Positions 1 to 8,945 of a DNA stretch of 64,000 nucleotides are shown here, in pieces. A program made the position numbers and the translations under genes. Where the stretch lies: contig CAWFEX010000004.1 in assembly GCA_963814955.1 (NCBI GenBank), positions 248,001-312,000 on the forward strand, given 5' to 3'. The notes beneath the pieces were generated by a model. The model did not search any database and was not told the DNA's origin. It saw only the letters and a program-made list of their open reading frames with translations. Numbering within the stretch: position 1 is the stretch's first letter; each line of letters begins with the position of its first letter. The stretch comes from DATCJA01 sp963814955 (lineage in GTDB: Bacteria > Acidobacteriota > Vicinamibacteria > Vicinamibacterales > UBA2999).

Positions 1-76
1 GTTGGCGAACCGCGCGCTCAACGGTCCAGCAGCAGGGTTGAAGTGCCAAAAACAGCGGTTTTTTGGCCACTTTCGA

Positions 77-105
77 TTGATCAACGGCTGTTACTGCGAT
101 ATACT
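77..105 (+). promoter_or_regulatory. sigma70-type promoter of carD
   Basis: TTGATC at 77-82 and TATACT at 100-105 are separated by exactly 17 bases, a near-consensus housekeeping promoter. The predicted start of transcription near 112 leaves a leader of about 50 bases before the GTG at 166. Seen in sequence; activity is inferred. Confidence 0.6.
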
Positions 106-165
106 CATGGGTGCTGTTTCCCGGCACGAACCGGTCCTACCAACCCTTCCTTCAACGGGGGAAAC

Positions 166-756
166 GTGACATTCCAGGTCGGCGACAAGGTCATCTACCC
201 GAATCACGGGCTCGGCATCGTCGAACGGATCGAAGAAAAAACCATTCTAGGTACCACTTGCGGGTTCTTTCACCTGCGGATCGTCTCAAATGACACGACC
301 GTCCTCGTTCCCGTCGCAAACGTGGACAACGTCGGACTTCGGAAAGCCATCACCGACGAGGAAGTGGAGCGACTCTTTTCGCTGCTGAGCGACGGCAAGA
401 TCGACAACCATCAGAACTGGAAAGGTCGCTTCAAGGACAATTCGGACAAGATGCGGACCGGCTCGATCTACGACATGGCGGACGTGCTCAAGAGTCTGAC
501 GTTCCTGAGCAAGTCCAAGAGCCTGTCATTCCGTGAAAAACGGATGCTCGATCGCGCTCGCGCCCTCATCGTCTCCGAGGTGTCGGAAGTCATGCGCGAG
601 AAGGCCATGGACATCGAGCTGCGGGTGGACCGCGCGCTCGAAAAGTGCTTCACAGTCAAGGTTCGCAGCATGACACGGCAGGCCGCCCGCGCGAAAATCG
701 CCAAGCCGGTGAAAGCGACCGTCCTCGTCACTCGGCGCGCCGCCCGCGCATCGTAG
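166..756 (+). CDS. CarD family transcriptional regulator
   Basis: A 196-residue protein. The N-terminal ~65 residues match the CarD/TRCF RNA-polymerase-interacting domain: FQVGDKVIYPNHGLG at the start, then a beta-rich stretch ending near LVPVANVDNVGLR. A helical C-terminal part follows (about residues 70-165), as in CarD/CdnL proteins that bind RNAP beta and stabilise the open complex. The tail is basic and Ala-rich. The GTG at 166 is chosen because the CarD domain begins immediately and a GGGG purine run lies 5 bases upstream; the reading frame is open back to 43, but that extension covers the promoter. A strong intrinsic terminator follows, so the gene is probably monocistronic. Confidence 0.9.
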   Translation: MTFQVGDKVIYPNHGLGIVERIEEKTILGTTCGFFHLRIVSNDTTVLVPVANVDNVGLRKAITDEEVERLFSLLSDGKIDNHQNWKGRFKDNSDKMRTGSIYDMADVLKSLTFLSKSKSLSFREKRMLDRARALIVSEVSEVMREKAMDIELRVDRALEKCFTVKVRSMTRQAARAKIAKPVKATVLVTRRAARAS

Positions 757-785
757 TCGCCTTTCGTTTGCCTTGCCTTCTTCGC

Positions 786-818
786 CGCCCGGGGGCGCGT
801 CCCCCGGGCGATTTTTTT
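786..818 (+). terminator. intrinsic terminator after carD
   Basis: A perfect 10-bp stem, CGCCCGGGGG at 786-795 and its complement at 801-810, closes a 5-base loop and is followed by A and a run of seven T (812-818). It lies 30 bases after the carD stop codon and just ahead of plsC. Confidence 0.9.
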
Positions 819-839
819 GTACATTGACGGCAATTCCGC

Positions 840-1571
840 ATGCGTGAAACGGTCGCCGCCCTTCGCTCGATCGTGACCTACATCGTCATTCTCGGCTACA
901 TTGCGGTAGTTGGACCGGTGGGCCTTTTCATCGGAATCGTCTTCCGGTCGAAGCGAGTCGTGTACGCACTTGGCCATGCCGGCGTCTGGCTGGCGCTGGC
1001 GCTCGTGGGAATTCGGTATCGTGTGGCCGGACGTGAACACGTGCCCGCATCGGCGGTGGTGTTCTGCGCCAACCACGAGAGCAACGTCGATCCGCCAGTC
1101 CTCTTTCGCGCGCTCCATCCGTATTTGCACATCCTATACAAGGCGGAACTGCACAAATTCCCCATTATGGGCACCGTCCTGGACGTCGGTGGATTCGTTC
1201 CGATCGAACGCAGCGATCGGGACAAAGCCGCTCAGTCAATCGCGCAGGGCGCAGAGTCGCTCAGGGCCGGTAACTCGTTTCTGATATTTCCCGAGGGCAC
1301 GCGCAGCCGCACGGGACACCTTCTGCCGTTCAAAAAAGGCGGTTTCATCATGGCTATACGGGCGCAAGTCCCAATCGTCCCGGTGTCGGTTCAGGGTGGC
1401 AAAGCCGCGATGCGGAGGGGAAGCGCGATTGTGCGGCCGGTGCGTGTGAGTGTACGGATCGGCCGACCGATTCCGACGGCCGGGCTCACTCTCGATGATC
1501 GCGATCAGGTTATTGCGACAGTCCGTGAGGAAATCGAAAATCTGATGCGTCAGGGGTCGCTGTGGGGCTAG
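840..1571 (+). CDS. plsC: 1-acyl-sn-glycerol-3-phosphate acyltransferase (PlsC family)
   Basis: 243 residues, usual length for the family. Transfers an acyl chain to lysophosphatidic acid in phospholipid synthesis at the inner membrane. Visible motifs are NHESNVD (the HX4D catalytic motif, H79 and D84) and FPEGTRSRTG (about 149-159, substrate phosphate binding). A hydrophobic N-terminus (residues ~10-35 and 44-58) would anchor it. It sits between the carD terminator and a convergent gene whose stop codon overlaps its own in the shared CTAG. Confidence 0.92.
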   Translation: MRETVAALRSIVTYIVILGYIAVVGPVGLFIGIVFRSKRVVYALGHAGVWLALALVGIRYRVAGREHVPASAVVFCANHESNVDPPVLFRALHPYLHILYKAELHKFPIMGTVLDVGGFVPIERSDRDKAAQSIAQGAESLRAGNSFLIFPEGTRSRTGHLLPFKKGGFIMAIRAQVPIVPVSVQGGKAAMRRGSAIVRPVRVSVRIGRPIPTAGLTLDDRDQVIATVREEIENLMRQGSLWG

Positions 1572-2677
1572 CCGCCAACTGAAAAGGTCAACATCCACGG
1601 GCGCACCGGCGCACCGTCGAACGTCGTAATGCCCTCGAGCAGATCAACCCTGATCGTTCTGAACGGGTCTGGCGGCCGGGTGAAACGAATTTCAATCGCA
1701 CGATTCGCAGCGTCGTACGACTGCGTGAACTCGAGCGGCATTTCCCCCGTCGCGGGGGCCTGCGCGCCGCCCACGTAAGCGACCCGAATACGGTCTGCCA
1801 GTGATCCCGCATTCAACCCGCGCGAGAACTGGACACGGACGGTGCCCGTCAACGGAACGTCTGCTTCACCTTCTGTGGGCGAACTGAACACGACTTCGCC
1901 AGGCTCGGGAGGCGGGGCCGGTGCGCGCGAGTCCTCTTCAACGACCGGTTCCTGCGGCGCCGTCGCGGCCGTCAGCGTCGTTCCTGAGATGACCACCAGT
2001 CCGCGATCCTGCGTCACAGTGCCGCTCACTTGCAGCCACCGGCCCGTGTCGACGCGCGCCTCAACCGAAAGATCGAATCCGCGACCGCGCGGTCGCAGAT
2101 CGGTCACCCAGACGGCGGCATCCGCCGAGCGCAGTACGAAGTCGTACCGACTCTTGCCAGGCGCGCTTGGCTGGTCGCCGAACAGATTGCGACCTCGGAA
2201 TTCACCGACGACGGTGACGGTCTGCCCCTCGAAGCGCCACGGCTGAAGCGCGAGCGCGCGCAGGGATGGTGACGTCGCCAGCTGTGCTTCAGTGATGTTC
2301 GTCACGCTTATGACGAAATCCTCCCCTGGCCGCGGCCACCGCTCTGCGTCCAGCGTCCCCGTATAGCTGCGCACGCGCGGGTCGCCCGGCTCGAGGCGTC
2401 CCACATCGAACAGCTGGCCGCGTATTTCGACGAGACCGCTGCTGGGGCCCTTGGCGTCATTGAGAATGAGTGGAATCTCGCGCTCTCCGCCGCGCAGGAC
2501 GAGTCCCGGGCCGCTCTCCACGAGTTCGCCGTGGAGCAGCACATTCTGCAAGTGGAAGTAACTGGGAAACTGACGTACGGCCGCCACAGTGGTGGACCGG
2601 CGTACGGCCGGCTGGGTGTCTGCGCTGCTGGCCACAGCGAGCAGCACGACGACGGTCGCCAGCAAGCGACGTTTCAC
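1568..2677 (-). CDS. secreted hypothetical protein with C-terminal Ig-like domain
   Basis: About 369 residues from a GTG at 2677. An N-terminal signal peptide (KRRLLATVVVLLAVASSADT) is followed by two OB-fold-like nucleic-acid/cell-wall type beta segments (guess) around residues 40-240, an acidic/proline linker (EEDSRAPAPPPEPGE), and a last ~100 residues resembling a bacterial Ig-like domain (VFSSPTEGEADVPLTGTVRVQF). Function unknown. The frame stays open further upstream, but only across the OPT gene; the GTG starts exactly at the signal peptide. Its stop overlaps that of plsC (convergent). Confidence 0.7.
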   Translation of the reverse strand: MKRRLLATVVVLLAVASSADTQPAVRRSTTVAAVRQFPSYFHLQNVLLHGELVESGPGLVLRGGEREIPLILNDAKGPSSGLVEIRGQLFDVGRLEPGDPRVRSYTGTLDAERWPRPGEDFVISVTNITEAQLATSPSLRALALQPWRFEGQTVTVVGEFRGRNLFGDQPSAPGKSRYDFVLRSADAAVWVTDLRPRGRGFDLSVEARVDTGRWLQVSGTVTQDRGLVVISGTTLTAATAPQEPVVEEDSRAPAPPPEPGEVVFSSPTEGEADVPLTGTVRVQFSRGLNAGSLADRIRVAYVGGAQAPATGEMPLEFTQSYDAANRAIEIRFTRPPDPFRTIRVDLLEGITTFDGAPVRPWMLTFSVGG

Positions 2678-2681
2678 TACT

Positions 2682-4623
2682 TCATTGTACTTTGCGCATT
2701 CCCACGCGGGCGACGATTCCCGCCAAAGCAAAGAACAAAATTGTGCTCGCCACCTGAGCAAGCGGTGTTTCCTCGCGGAAATAGTGGAAAGCCGTGCCCA
2801 CGGCGGCAAACGGATCGATAGAGCCGGTGCCGACCAGGATCGCGAACAGTATTCCGGCAATCGATCCGCCGGCAATGAGGCCGGAACTGAACAATGTTCC
2901 GGCGCCCAGCTCCGATTCCTGAACGCGGGTCTTGTGATCGACCCATCCTCGGTACGAGGCCCCCCACGAATATCGGAGCCGTCGTGGCGATGGGAAGATA
3001 CAGACCGACAGCGAACGACAGCGAGTGAACGCCGCAAAGCTCGACGGTAATCGCGATGAAGATCCCTACCAGCACAAGGCCCCACGGCAGGTTCTGGTTC
3101 AGAAGGCCGGTGATGATTGTCGCCATGAGGGTGGCCTGCGGCGCCGGGACCGCCGCCGATCCAATGCCAAACACTTCATGCATGTACAGCGTCGTCAACC
3201 CGATGATGAGGCCGGACGCGAGGACGCCGATAATCAAACCAATCTGCTGGTACACCGGCGTTGCCCCGACGATATAGCCCGTCTTCAGGTCCTGTGATGT
3301 CGTCCCGGCATTCGCCGCGGCAATGCACACGATCGCGCCGACGCACAACGCAATCGGCGAATACATGTCGCCAGTCCACCCGAGGGCGACGAACAAGAGG
3401 CACGTCAGAATCAATGTGGCGATCGTCATGCCGGAAATCGGGTTTGACGAGGACCCGATGAGTCCGGTAATGCGCGACGAGACGGTCGCGAAGAAGAAGC
3501 CAAATATCAGAATGAGGAGGGCGGCAAGAAAATTACCCTGCGTTGGAAGGCCTGGCGTAACCGCGAGGAAGATCGCCAGCAGAAGCGAGCCACCCAGGAC
3601 AATCTTCATCGGAATGTCGCGTTCCGTGCGGAGTCCGGTACCAGCGCCGCTGGCCGCCGCCAAATCGCGAAAGCTCCCTCGTGCCGATGCAACAATCGAG
3701 GGGATCGTCCGGGCGAGCGTGATGAGACCAGCGGCGAGTACGCCGCCCGCGCCGATGTACCGGATGTAAGCGCTCCACAGTTGCCCCGGATCCATTTCTG
3801 ACAGCAGGAACGGACGTCCGGTTGCCGGATTGACCGCGAAATTCGGATGGATAGGCGGGAATGGCTCGGTGATGAACTGACCAAGAATCGACAGCAGTGG
3901 CAGGAGCCCAAGCCACGCAAGTACTCCGCCCGCCACCATCGTCCCGGCGATCCGCGGCCCGATTACGTAACCGACGCCGAGATATTCGGGGGAGATATCA
4001 ACGGCGAGCGTCGCGTTCGGAAACTGGCTGGTACGCGGCATCACGTAGCCGATTTCCGTGCGAAAGAGATTGAAAATCCACGAAAGCGCCTTCCAGAGGA
4101 GCCCCACGCCGAGGCCGCCGAACACCAGCGCCGCCAGCTTTCCACCTCGTTCGCCCGCTACGAGAACCTCGGCACATGCGGTCCCTTCAGGATAGGGCAG
4201 GACCCCGTGTTCCTTCACGATGAGCGCTCGGCGTAGCGGCACCATCATGAGCACACCGAGCACTCCACCGGCGAGCGTCAACAAAGTGATCTGCAGATAG
4301 TTGAAATACGACGGCCCGAACGGCATCAGGAATATGAGCGCAGGAATGGTGAATACGACGCCGCCCGCGACCGATTCGCCCGCCGATCCAATTGTCTGGA
4401 CGATGTTGTTTTCGAGGATGGTGGAACCGCCAAGCCTCTTCAGCACCGAGATGGCGAGAACCGCGATTGGAATCGACGCACTGACCGTCAGGCCGGCGCG
4501 GAGTCCGAGATACACCGTCGATGCACCGAACAGGAGACCGAAGAGGATGCCGAGAACGAGCGCCTTGAACGTGAACTCCGGTAGCGACCGTGTCGATGGA
4601 ACGTACGGCGAAAATTCCGGCAT
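2682..4623 (-). CDS. OPT family oligopeptide/metal-siderophore transporter, frameshifted
   Basis: A proton-coupled membrane transporter of the OPT superfamily, about 646 residues after repair, with ~15 hydrophobic segments. The N-terminus shows the family pattern PEFTFKALVLG ... VYLGLRAGLTVSASIP. The frame is broken near residue ~555, at 2951-2955. Before it the protein reads IFVGGLVP; after dropping one G of GGTAC it continues as RGWVDHKTRVQESELGAGTLF and then the last two membrane segments, ending at 2682. A G6 run at 2960-2965 is an alternative site for the indel. Start taken at the second ATG (4623), where similarity begins; 4641 is also possible. Divergent from rex with overlapping 5' ends. 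Confidence 0.82.
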
Positions 4624-4631
4624 CGCGCGAG

Positions 4632-5336
4632 ATGGTAGCATTTAACCTTGTGAATCCGCCGAACAAGCGCAGGCAAACACCCGAACAGGTGTCTGAGCTG
4701 ACGACGAACCGGCTTTCGGTCTATCTACGTTGCCTCAACGAGCTCGATGCTGCCGGTATTCAGACGATTTCTTCGCAGGCGCTCGCCGAACAATTCCATC
4801 TCAACGCCGCGCAAATCCGCAAAGACCTCGCGTATTTCGGTGAGTTCGGCGTTCGCGGTGTGGGCTACTACGTCAGGGAGCTCCGGCGCCATCTTCGACA
4901 GATTCTGGGTCTCGACCGAAGGCTGCGTGTTGGCATCATGGGCGCCGGCAACCTCGGACTTGCATTGGCCGACTACCCGGGATTTCGCCAGGAAGGTTTC
5001 GAGATTGCCGCGCTCTTCGATATCGCGAACGAGAAGATCGGGCACGAATCACGCGGCGGCGTTCCGATTCATGACATTCGAGAGTTGAAGCGTCTCGCGC
5101 GGCGGGAACGGTTCGACATTGCCGTGATTGCCGTGCCGGCGCACCACGCCCAGCCCGTGGTCGATCAGGTCGTCGACGCCGGTATCAAAGCCATTCTGAA
5201 CTTCTCTCCCGGCGCACTGAAGGTTCCCTCCGAAGTGAAGCTGAAGAGCGTGGACCTGACCGTATCGCTTGAAAGCCTCTCGTTCTATCTCGCGCAAGGA
5301 GACGAAGGAAGTGGCAAGAGCACTGTCGCACGTTGA
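4632..5336 (+). CDS. rex: Redox-sensing transcriptional repressor Rex
   Basis: About 230 residues. An N-terminal winged helix (RLSVYLRCLNELDAAG through the recognition segment AAQIRKDLAYFGEFGVRGVGY) is followed by a Rossmann fold with GIMGAGNLGLAL, the NAD(H)-binding glycine motif, and a C-terminal helix for domain swapping. Rex proteins release DNA when NADH is high and control respiratory and fermentative genes. Start is ambiguous: ATG 4632, GTG 4650 and GTG 4689 are in frame, and typical Rex length (~210) favours a later one. An imperfect Rex-operator-like dyad lies at 4647-4667. The 3' end overlaps moaC by 26 bases. Confidence 0.9.
   Translation: MVAFNLVNPPNKRRQTPEQVSELTTNRLSVYLRCLNELDAAGIQTISSQALAEQFHLNAAQIRKDLAYFGEFGVRGVGYYVRELRRHLRQILGLDRRLRVGIMGAGNLGLALADYPGFRQEGFEIAALFDIANEKIGHESRGGVPIHDIRELKRLARRERFDIAVIAVPAHHAQPVVDQVVDAGIKAILNFSPGALKVPSEVKLKSVDLTVSLESLSFYLAQGDEGSGKSTVAR
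4647..4667. promoter_or_regulatory. possible Rex operator (autoregulation)
   Basis: TTGTGAA at 4648-4654 matches a perfect half-site of the known Rex operator (TTGTGAA...TTCACAA). The other half is imperfect (CGAACAA, 4660-4666), and the outer arms CTTGT/ACAAG form a 5-bp dyad. It lies in the overlap between the divergent starts of rex and the OPT gene, where an autoregulatory site would be expected if rex starts at 4689. Weak evidence on sequence alone. Confidence 0.35.
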
Positions 5337-5793
5337 CCGTCGCGGTCGCGTGAAGATGGTCGACGTCGGCGACAAACCGGTGACCGACCGCGAGGCAATT
5401 GCCCGCGGCGAAATCACCATGAGCCGCGCCGCCTTGAGCGCGATTCGGGCAGGCTCCGTGGCAAAGGGCGACCCGCTCCAGGCCGCACGGCTGGCAGGCA
5501 TCATGGCGGCGAAGCAGACGTCAACGATTATTCCGCTCTGCCATCCGCTTCCGTTAACGCATATCAGCGTGGACTTGACGTCGGCGCCGCGCGGTTACCG
5601 GATTGAGGCCCGCGTTCGTACGAGCGCACGTACTGGTGTGGAAATGGAGGCCCTGGTTGCGGTTGCGGCTGCGGCGCTGACGATTTACGACATGCTGAAG
5701 GCGATCGACAAGGCGATGGTGATCGGAGATATCTGCCTCATCGAAAAGCGGGGAGGGAGATCCGGGACGTATAAACGTTCGAATCGCTCATGA
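5311..5793 (+). CDS. moaC: cyclic pyranopterin monophosphate synthase MoaC
   Basis: 160 residues, the usual length. Converts the GTP-derived 3',8-cyclo-dihydro-GTP to cyclic pyranopterin monophosphate in molybdenum cofactor synthesis. Family motifs are KMVDVGDKPVTDREA near the N-terminus, IIPLCHPLPLTH (about 70-81) and GVEMEALVAVAAAALTIYDM with the active-site KAIDKAM segment following. The GTG at 5311 is preferred because AGGAGACGAAGGA directly precedes it. It overlaps rex by 26 bases, indicating translational coupling. No other moa gene is in the window. Confidence 0.95.
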   Translation: MARALSHVDRRGRVKMVDVGDKPVTDREAIARGEITMSRAALSAIRAGSVAKGDPLQAARLAGIMAAKQTSTIIPLCHPLPLTHISVDLTSAPRGYRIEARVRTSARTGVEMEALVAVAAAALTIYDMLKAIDKAMVIGDICLIEKRGGRSGTYKRSNRS

Positions 5794-5849
5794 CCTCGCG
5801 AGCTGATGCCAGGCGCGCGAGTGTGCCGGCGATCCGAACGTTCTCGATG

Positions 5850-6065
5850 TCAGCTGCGCCGGTAGCGTCGCCACGCCATCATAGCGCCCGATAACATCAG
5901 CGCGGTGCCAACGACCTGCTCGAACGCACGGTCCCGAACAAACCGCTGCGCGTATCGACGTGGCGTCATTTCGCGCGCGCGCGCCTCGAGCCGCAGCAGC
6001 TTTTGATCGAGGTCGGTGCGCGTCTGGTCTATCTCCGACCGTATGACATCCGCTTCGCGAACCAT
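5850..6065 (-). CDS. small DUF3618-like membrane-associated protein
   Basis: 71 residues: an N-terminal amphipathic helix (READVIRSEIDQTRTDLDQKLLRLEAR) and one C-terminal hydrophobic segment (VVGTALMLSGAMMAW) followed by an Arg-rich end. The IRxEIDQTRxDLxxKLxxLE pattern resembles DUF3618 proteins, which often sit beside holin-like envelope proteins as here. A good ribosome site (AAAGGAGA) precedes the ATG. The start overlaps the upstream gene by 37 bases. Function unknown; probably envelope related. Confidence 0.75.
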   Translation of the reverse strand: MVREADVIRSEIDQTRTDLDQKLLRLEARAREMTPRRYAQRFVRDRAFEQVVGTALMLSGAMMAWRRYRRS

Positions 6066-6445
6066 GCGGCATTCTCCTTTAGCGTTGAGACCGTTTCGGG
6101 TGGAACAGCGTGAAGCCGCTGCAGCTGCTTACGTCCTGACGCCATCGCCACGAATCCCACCAGGCACAACAGAACGGCAACAGTCAGAAACCCACCCCAA
6201 ACCGGCCACTCCAGCAAATCGGCGATGCCCATGGCGGCTGCCAGGAGCAGGAAAATGGTCCCGACTCCCAGGGCGCCGGCCATGATCCCGTAGCTCACCG
6301 CGGCTGCTCGCGCCCGGCCGGCTTGTTCTCGAAGCTCTACCCGTGCGAGGGCGAGTTCCTCGCGGATCAACGTACGCAAATCGGTCAGAACGCCGCGGAC
6401 GAGGCTTCCAATCGACTCATCGCGGACCAGTTCACGGTTCTCCAT
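6029..6445 (-). CDS. phage holin-like family (superfamily III, DUF1469-type) membrane protein
   Basis: 138 residues with an N-terminal amphipathic helix (SLVRGVLTDLRTLIREELALARVELREQ) and two transmembrane segments (about 50-75 and 82-103). This is the layout of the Phage_holin_3_6/DUF1469 family, which in bacteria are chromosomal envelope proteins rather than phage lysis genes. Paired and overlapping with the downstream DUF3618-like gene. Exact role is not known. Confidence 0.8.
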   Translation of the reverse strand: MENRELVRDESIGSLVRGVLTDLRTLIREELALARVELREQAGRARAAAVSYGIMAGALGVGTIFLLLAAAMGIADLLEWPVWGGFLTVAVLLCLVGFVAMASGRKQLQRLHAVPPETVSTLKENAAWFAKRMSYGRR

Positions 6446-6512
6446 AATGGAAAAAACAGAGCAAGCGAGGTACCGGACGGCTCCCGTCGCGTTCTTCGCG
6501 CGTTGGAATGGC

Positions 6513-7404
6513 TCAGCTACGTTCGACGGGTGAGTGACGCGGAGGTGGCGGCTCGATATGAATGACGACGTCGCGGAGCGAGGGAAAACGGTTCATGAGC
6601 CGGTCCTTTACGACGTGAGACGTGCGATGTGCCGACTCGAGCGTGGTCCCACCGTCGAGCCACAGATGCAGGTCCATGAACACGTGATCCGCTGAGCCGC
6701 GCGTCCTGATCTGGTGGCAGCCAAGAACATCGGGAATGGAGCTCACCACCGCTCGTACATCGTCTTCGGCAATCACGATTTCATCGGCCAGAATGCGCGA
6801 GGACTGCTGTGCGATTTCCCACCCGGCGTGGCCGATGAAAGCAGCCACCAGCAGCGCGGCGAGCGGGTCCAGCAGCGGGTAGCCCCACCAGACTCCGAGC
6901 AGCGCCCCGAGCACGGCTCCCGACGTCAACACGTCGCTGCGTGTATGTTTCGCATCCGCGTGGAGAACTTCACTGTTCAATTCGCGGGCTTGGCGCTGCT
7001 CATACGACACCACGAACAGGTTCACGACCAGTGTGACCGTCATCACGGCGATCCCCTCTGGAAACACACGCGGGACCCCGCCATTGATGAGCCTGTCGTA
7101 CGCGGCACCCAGCACCTGTACGAGCACGACGATGAGAAATACGAGAATCCCGAGCGACGCCATCGTTTCGGTACTTGCGGTGTCCGTAAGGATGGTTCTC
7201 GTCAGGGGGCCGTCTGGCGATCGAGACGCCCACGAGCGCGACGACGTTGGACGCCGAGTCCGTCAGTGAATGAAAGCCGTCCGATGTGATCGACACGGCC
7301 CCGGTGACGTATCCGAGGACGATTTTGACGAGGGCGACAGCGAGGTTGAGGACGAGGACGCGATAGAGGACGCGGACGACCTGAGAGTAACGGTCAGTGA
7401 CCAA
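6513..7404 (-). CDS. cation diffusion facilitator (CDF) transporter, frameshifted
   Basis: About 296 residues after repair. CDF proteins export Zn2+, Co2+ or Fe2+ by proton antiport. The first part (VLVLNLAVALVKIVLGYVTG ... SITSDGFHSLTDSASN) carries the metal-site HxxxD in TM2 and ends at HPYGHRKY. There the frame breaks at 7170-7174: the coding strand reads AAGTACCGAAACG where AAGTACGAAACG restores HRKYETMASLGILVF. The second part holds the HADAKHTRSD metal site and the cytoplasmic C-terminal domain. Start uncertain: TTG 7404 or TTG 7416, both inside or next to a GTCAAAR repeat. Confidence 0.82.
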
Positions 7405-7440
7405 GTCAAAGGTCAAAAGTCAAAGGTCAAAAGTCAAAAG
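7405..7440. repeat. heptamer repeat (GTCAAAR)x5
   Basis: Five tandem copies of GTCAAAG/GTCAAAA alternating, between the CDF start and the lepB stop. The same heptamer on the opposite strand recurs at 62951-62985, again in a gene boundary. AT-rich against a GC-rich background. Confidence 0.85.
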
Positions 7441-7482
7441 TAATCACCGCCCGGATTTGCCTTTTGCCTTTTGCACTTACGG

Positions 7483-8216
7483 TCAGAAGATGTGTGCCGT
7501 CGGTATCGGCCACCACCGCACCTGTACCTTCCCGATGATGTATTTTTTCGGTACAAAGCCCCAGTGCCGGCTGTCGGAGCTATTGTTCCGATGGTCGCCC
7601 ATCACGAAGTAATAGCCCTCCGGCACGACAGAGGGTCCGAAATCATCGTGGCTGCGGTATCCGGAGGCACGAAGTCGTCCTGCATTGGCACGTCATTCAC
7701 GAACACGCGGCCGTCGACGATGCGAACCTGATCGCCTTCCTCGGCAATCACGCGCTTGACGAACGACTTGTCCGGGTTGAGCGGGTAGTAGAGCATGACG
7801 ATGTCGCCGCGTCGCGGGACGCCCCAGCGATATGTCAACTTATTGACGATGAGCCGGTCCTGGTCCGCGAGCGTTGGGGCCATGCTCTGGCCTTCGACAC
7901 GCGCGACCTGAAAGCCAAACGTGACGATGAGCGTTGCGTAAACGGCTGCCGACGCGAGTGTTTTCACCCAGGCAACGGCCTCGTCCTTCCAGATGTTGAG
8001 GCGATGAAGGATCGCACCGGAACGGTCGTCAACAACCAGTTGGACCTGCGGCTCGATAACCCCCTCGACGAACTCCGCGTGCGCTGCCAGAGACGACTCG
8101 AGCGACGGCGTCAGAGCTTCAGATACTCCCGGAGTCGTTTGGTCTGCGTTCGGCTGACCGGAATCTCCGTTCCCTTCGCGTCCTTCATCCGAAGGATGTA
8201 GTTCCTGCTGAACCAA
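7483..8216 (-). CDS. lepB: signal peptidase I, frameshifted
   Basis: S26 serine peptidase that cleaves signal peptides on the outer face of the inner membrane. A single TM segment precedes VEGQSMAPTL (catalytic Ser) and RRGDIVMLYYP ... KSFVKRVIAEEGD (catalytic Lys). The frame breaks at 7656-7662: adding one base gives FVPP-E/G-YRSHDDFGPSVV, then GYYFVMGDHRNNSSDSR and the end at 7483. The start is uncertain. The TTG at 8216 lies 105 bases inside the response-regulator gene; the GTG at 7967, just before the TM segment, would give a 161-residue enzyme. Follows the sensor/regulator pair on the same strand. Confidence 0.85.
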
Positions 8217-8899
8217 GGGACTATCTCCTTGATTTTATTGATATTGACGAGGTGCGACCGATGAACGCGCCAGAACACCTCTGGGTCCAGGCGCGCCTGC
8301 AGCTCGTCCAGTGTTCTGTAATTGGACGTCCCCGTCACCTGCCCTGTAACTATGTTAATCGACTCATCGGCCAGCGAGGCATAGATGATCTCCTCGGCCT
8401 GCACCAGCAAGAAGCGTTCGCCTACCCTGACGGCCACCTGATCGCGTCTCCGGTTCGCCATCATCTTTACGAGCCGTTCGAGCTGATCGTTGACCGGGTC
8501 GGAGCGATCCAGGCTCAATCGCCGGCGCGCGCGGGCAAGTGCCTGCTCCAGCCGGCCGGAATCGACAGGCTTGAGCAGGTAATCGACCGCGTTGACTTCG
8601 AACGCCTCCACGGCGTGCTGATCGAAAGCCGTGACGAACACCAGGGCGGGCGGCTGAGGTTCGCCTTCGAGCAGGCGCCGCGCCACCTCGAACCCGTTGA
8701 GCCCTGGCATCTGGATGTCGAGAAAGATCAAGTCGGGTTGGAATCTATCGACGGCCGACAGCGCGTCTACGCCGTTTCCCGCCTCCGCGACCACCTCCAC
8801 ATCCCCCAGCTGTTCGAGCTGGTAGCACAGCTCGGCTCGCGCCGGCTGCTCGTCATCCACCACCATGACCTTCAGCGGTGTGGTCAGGTCCGCACTCAT
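8111..8899 (-). CDS. LytTR-family response regulator
   Basis: 262 residues. Receiver domain with acidic pair D15/D16, phospho-acceptor D61 in FLDIQMPG, and K110 in LLKPVD. A linker is followed by a LytTR DNA-binding domain from about residue 155 (VRVGERFLLVQAEEIIYASLADE ... FWRVHRSHLVNINKIKEI). AgrA/LytR-type regulators bind direct repeats and often control surface or secreted functions. Encoded 46 bases after its histidine kinase. Its 3' end overlaps the annotated lepB 5' extension. Confidence 0.95.
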   Translation of the reverse strand: MSADLTTPLKVMVVDDEQPARAELCYQLEQLGDVEVVAEAGNGVDALSAVDRFQPDLIFLDIQMPGLNGFEVARRLLEGEPQPPALVFVTAFDQHAVEAFEVNAVDYLLKPVDSGRLEQALARARRRLSLDRSDPVNDQLERLVKMMANRRRDQVAVRVGERFLLVQAEEIIYASLADESINIVTGQVTGTSNYRTLDELQARLDPEVFWRVHRSHLVNINKIKEIVPWFSRNYILRMKDAKGTEIPVSRTQTKRLREYLKL

Positions 8900-8945
8900 C
8901 GGCCGATTCCCGGGTTGTCAGTCAGGGATACGGTGTCGCTGGTGG

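Noticed and set aside
2682..2894. Independent 70-residue membrane protein
   Set aside because: Its sequence is the C-terminal end of the OPT transporter displaced by a frameshift.
1568..3085. 505-codon version of the secreted hypothetical protein
   Set aside because: The first ~135 residues translate the OPT gene in a wrong frame; a signal peptide begins at GTG 2677.
6029..6445. Prophage holin
   Set aside because: No phage genes nearby; chromosomal DUF1469-type proteins share this layout.
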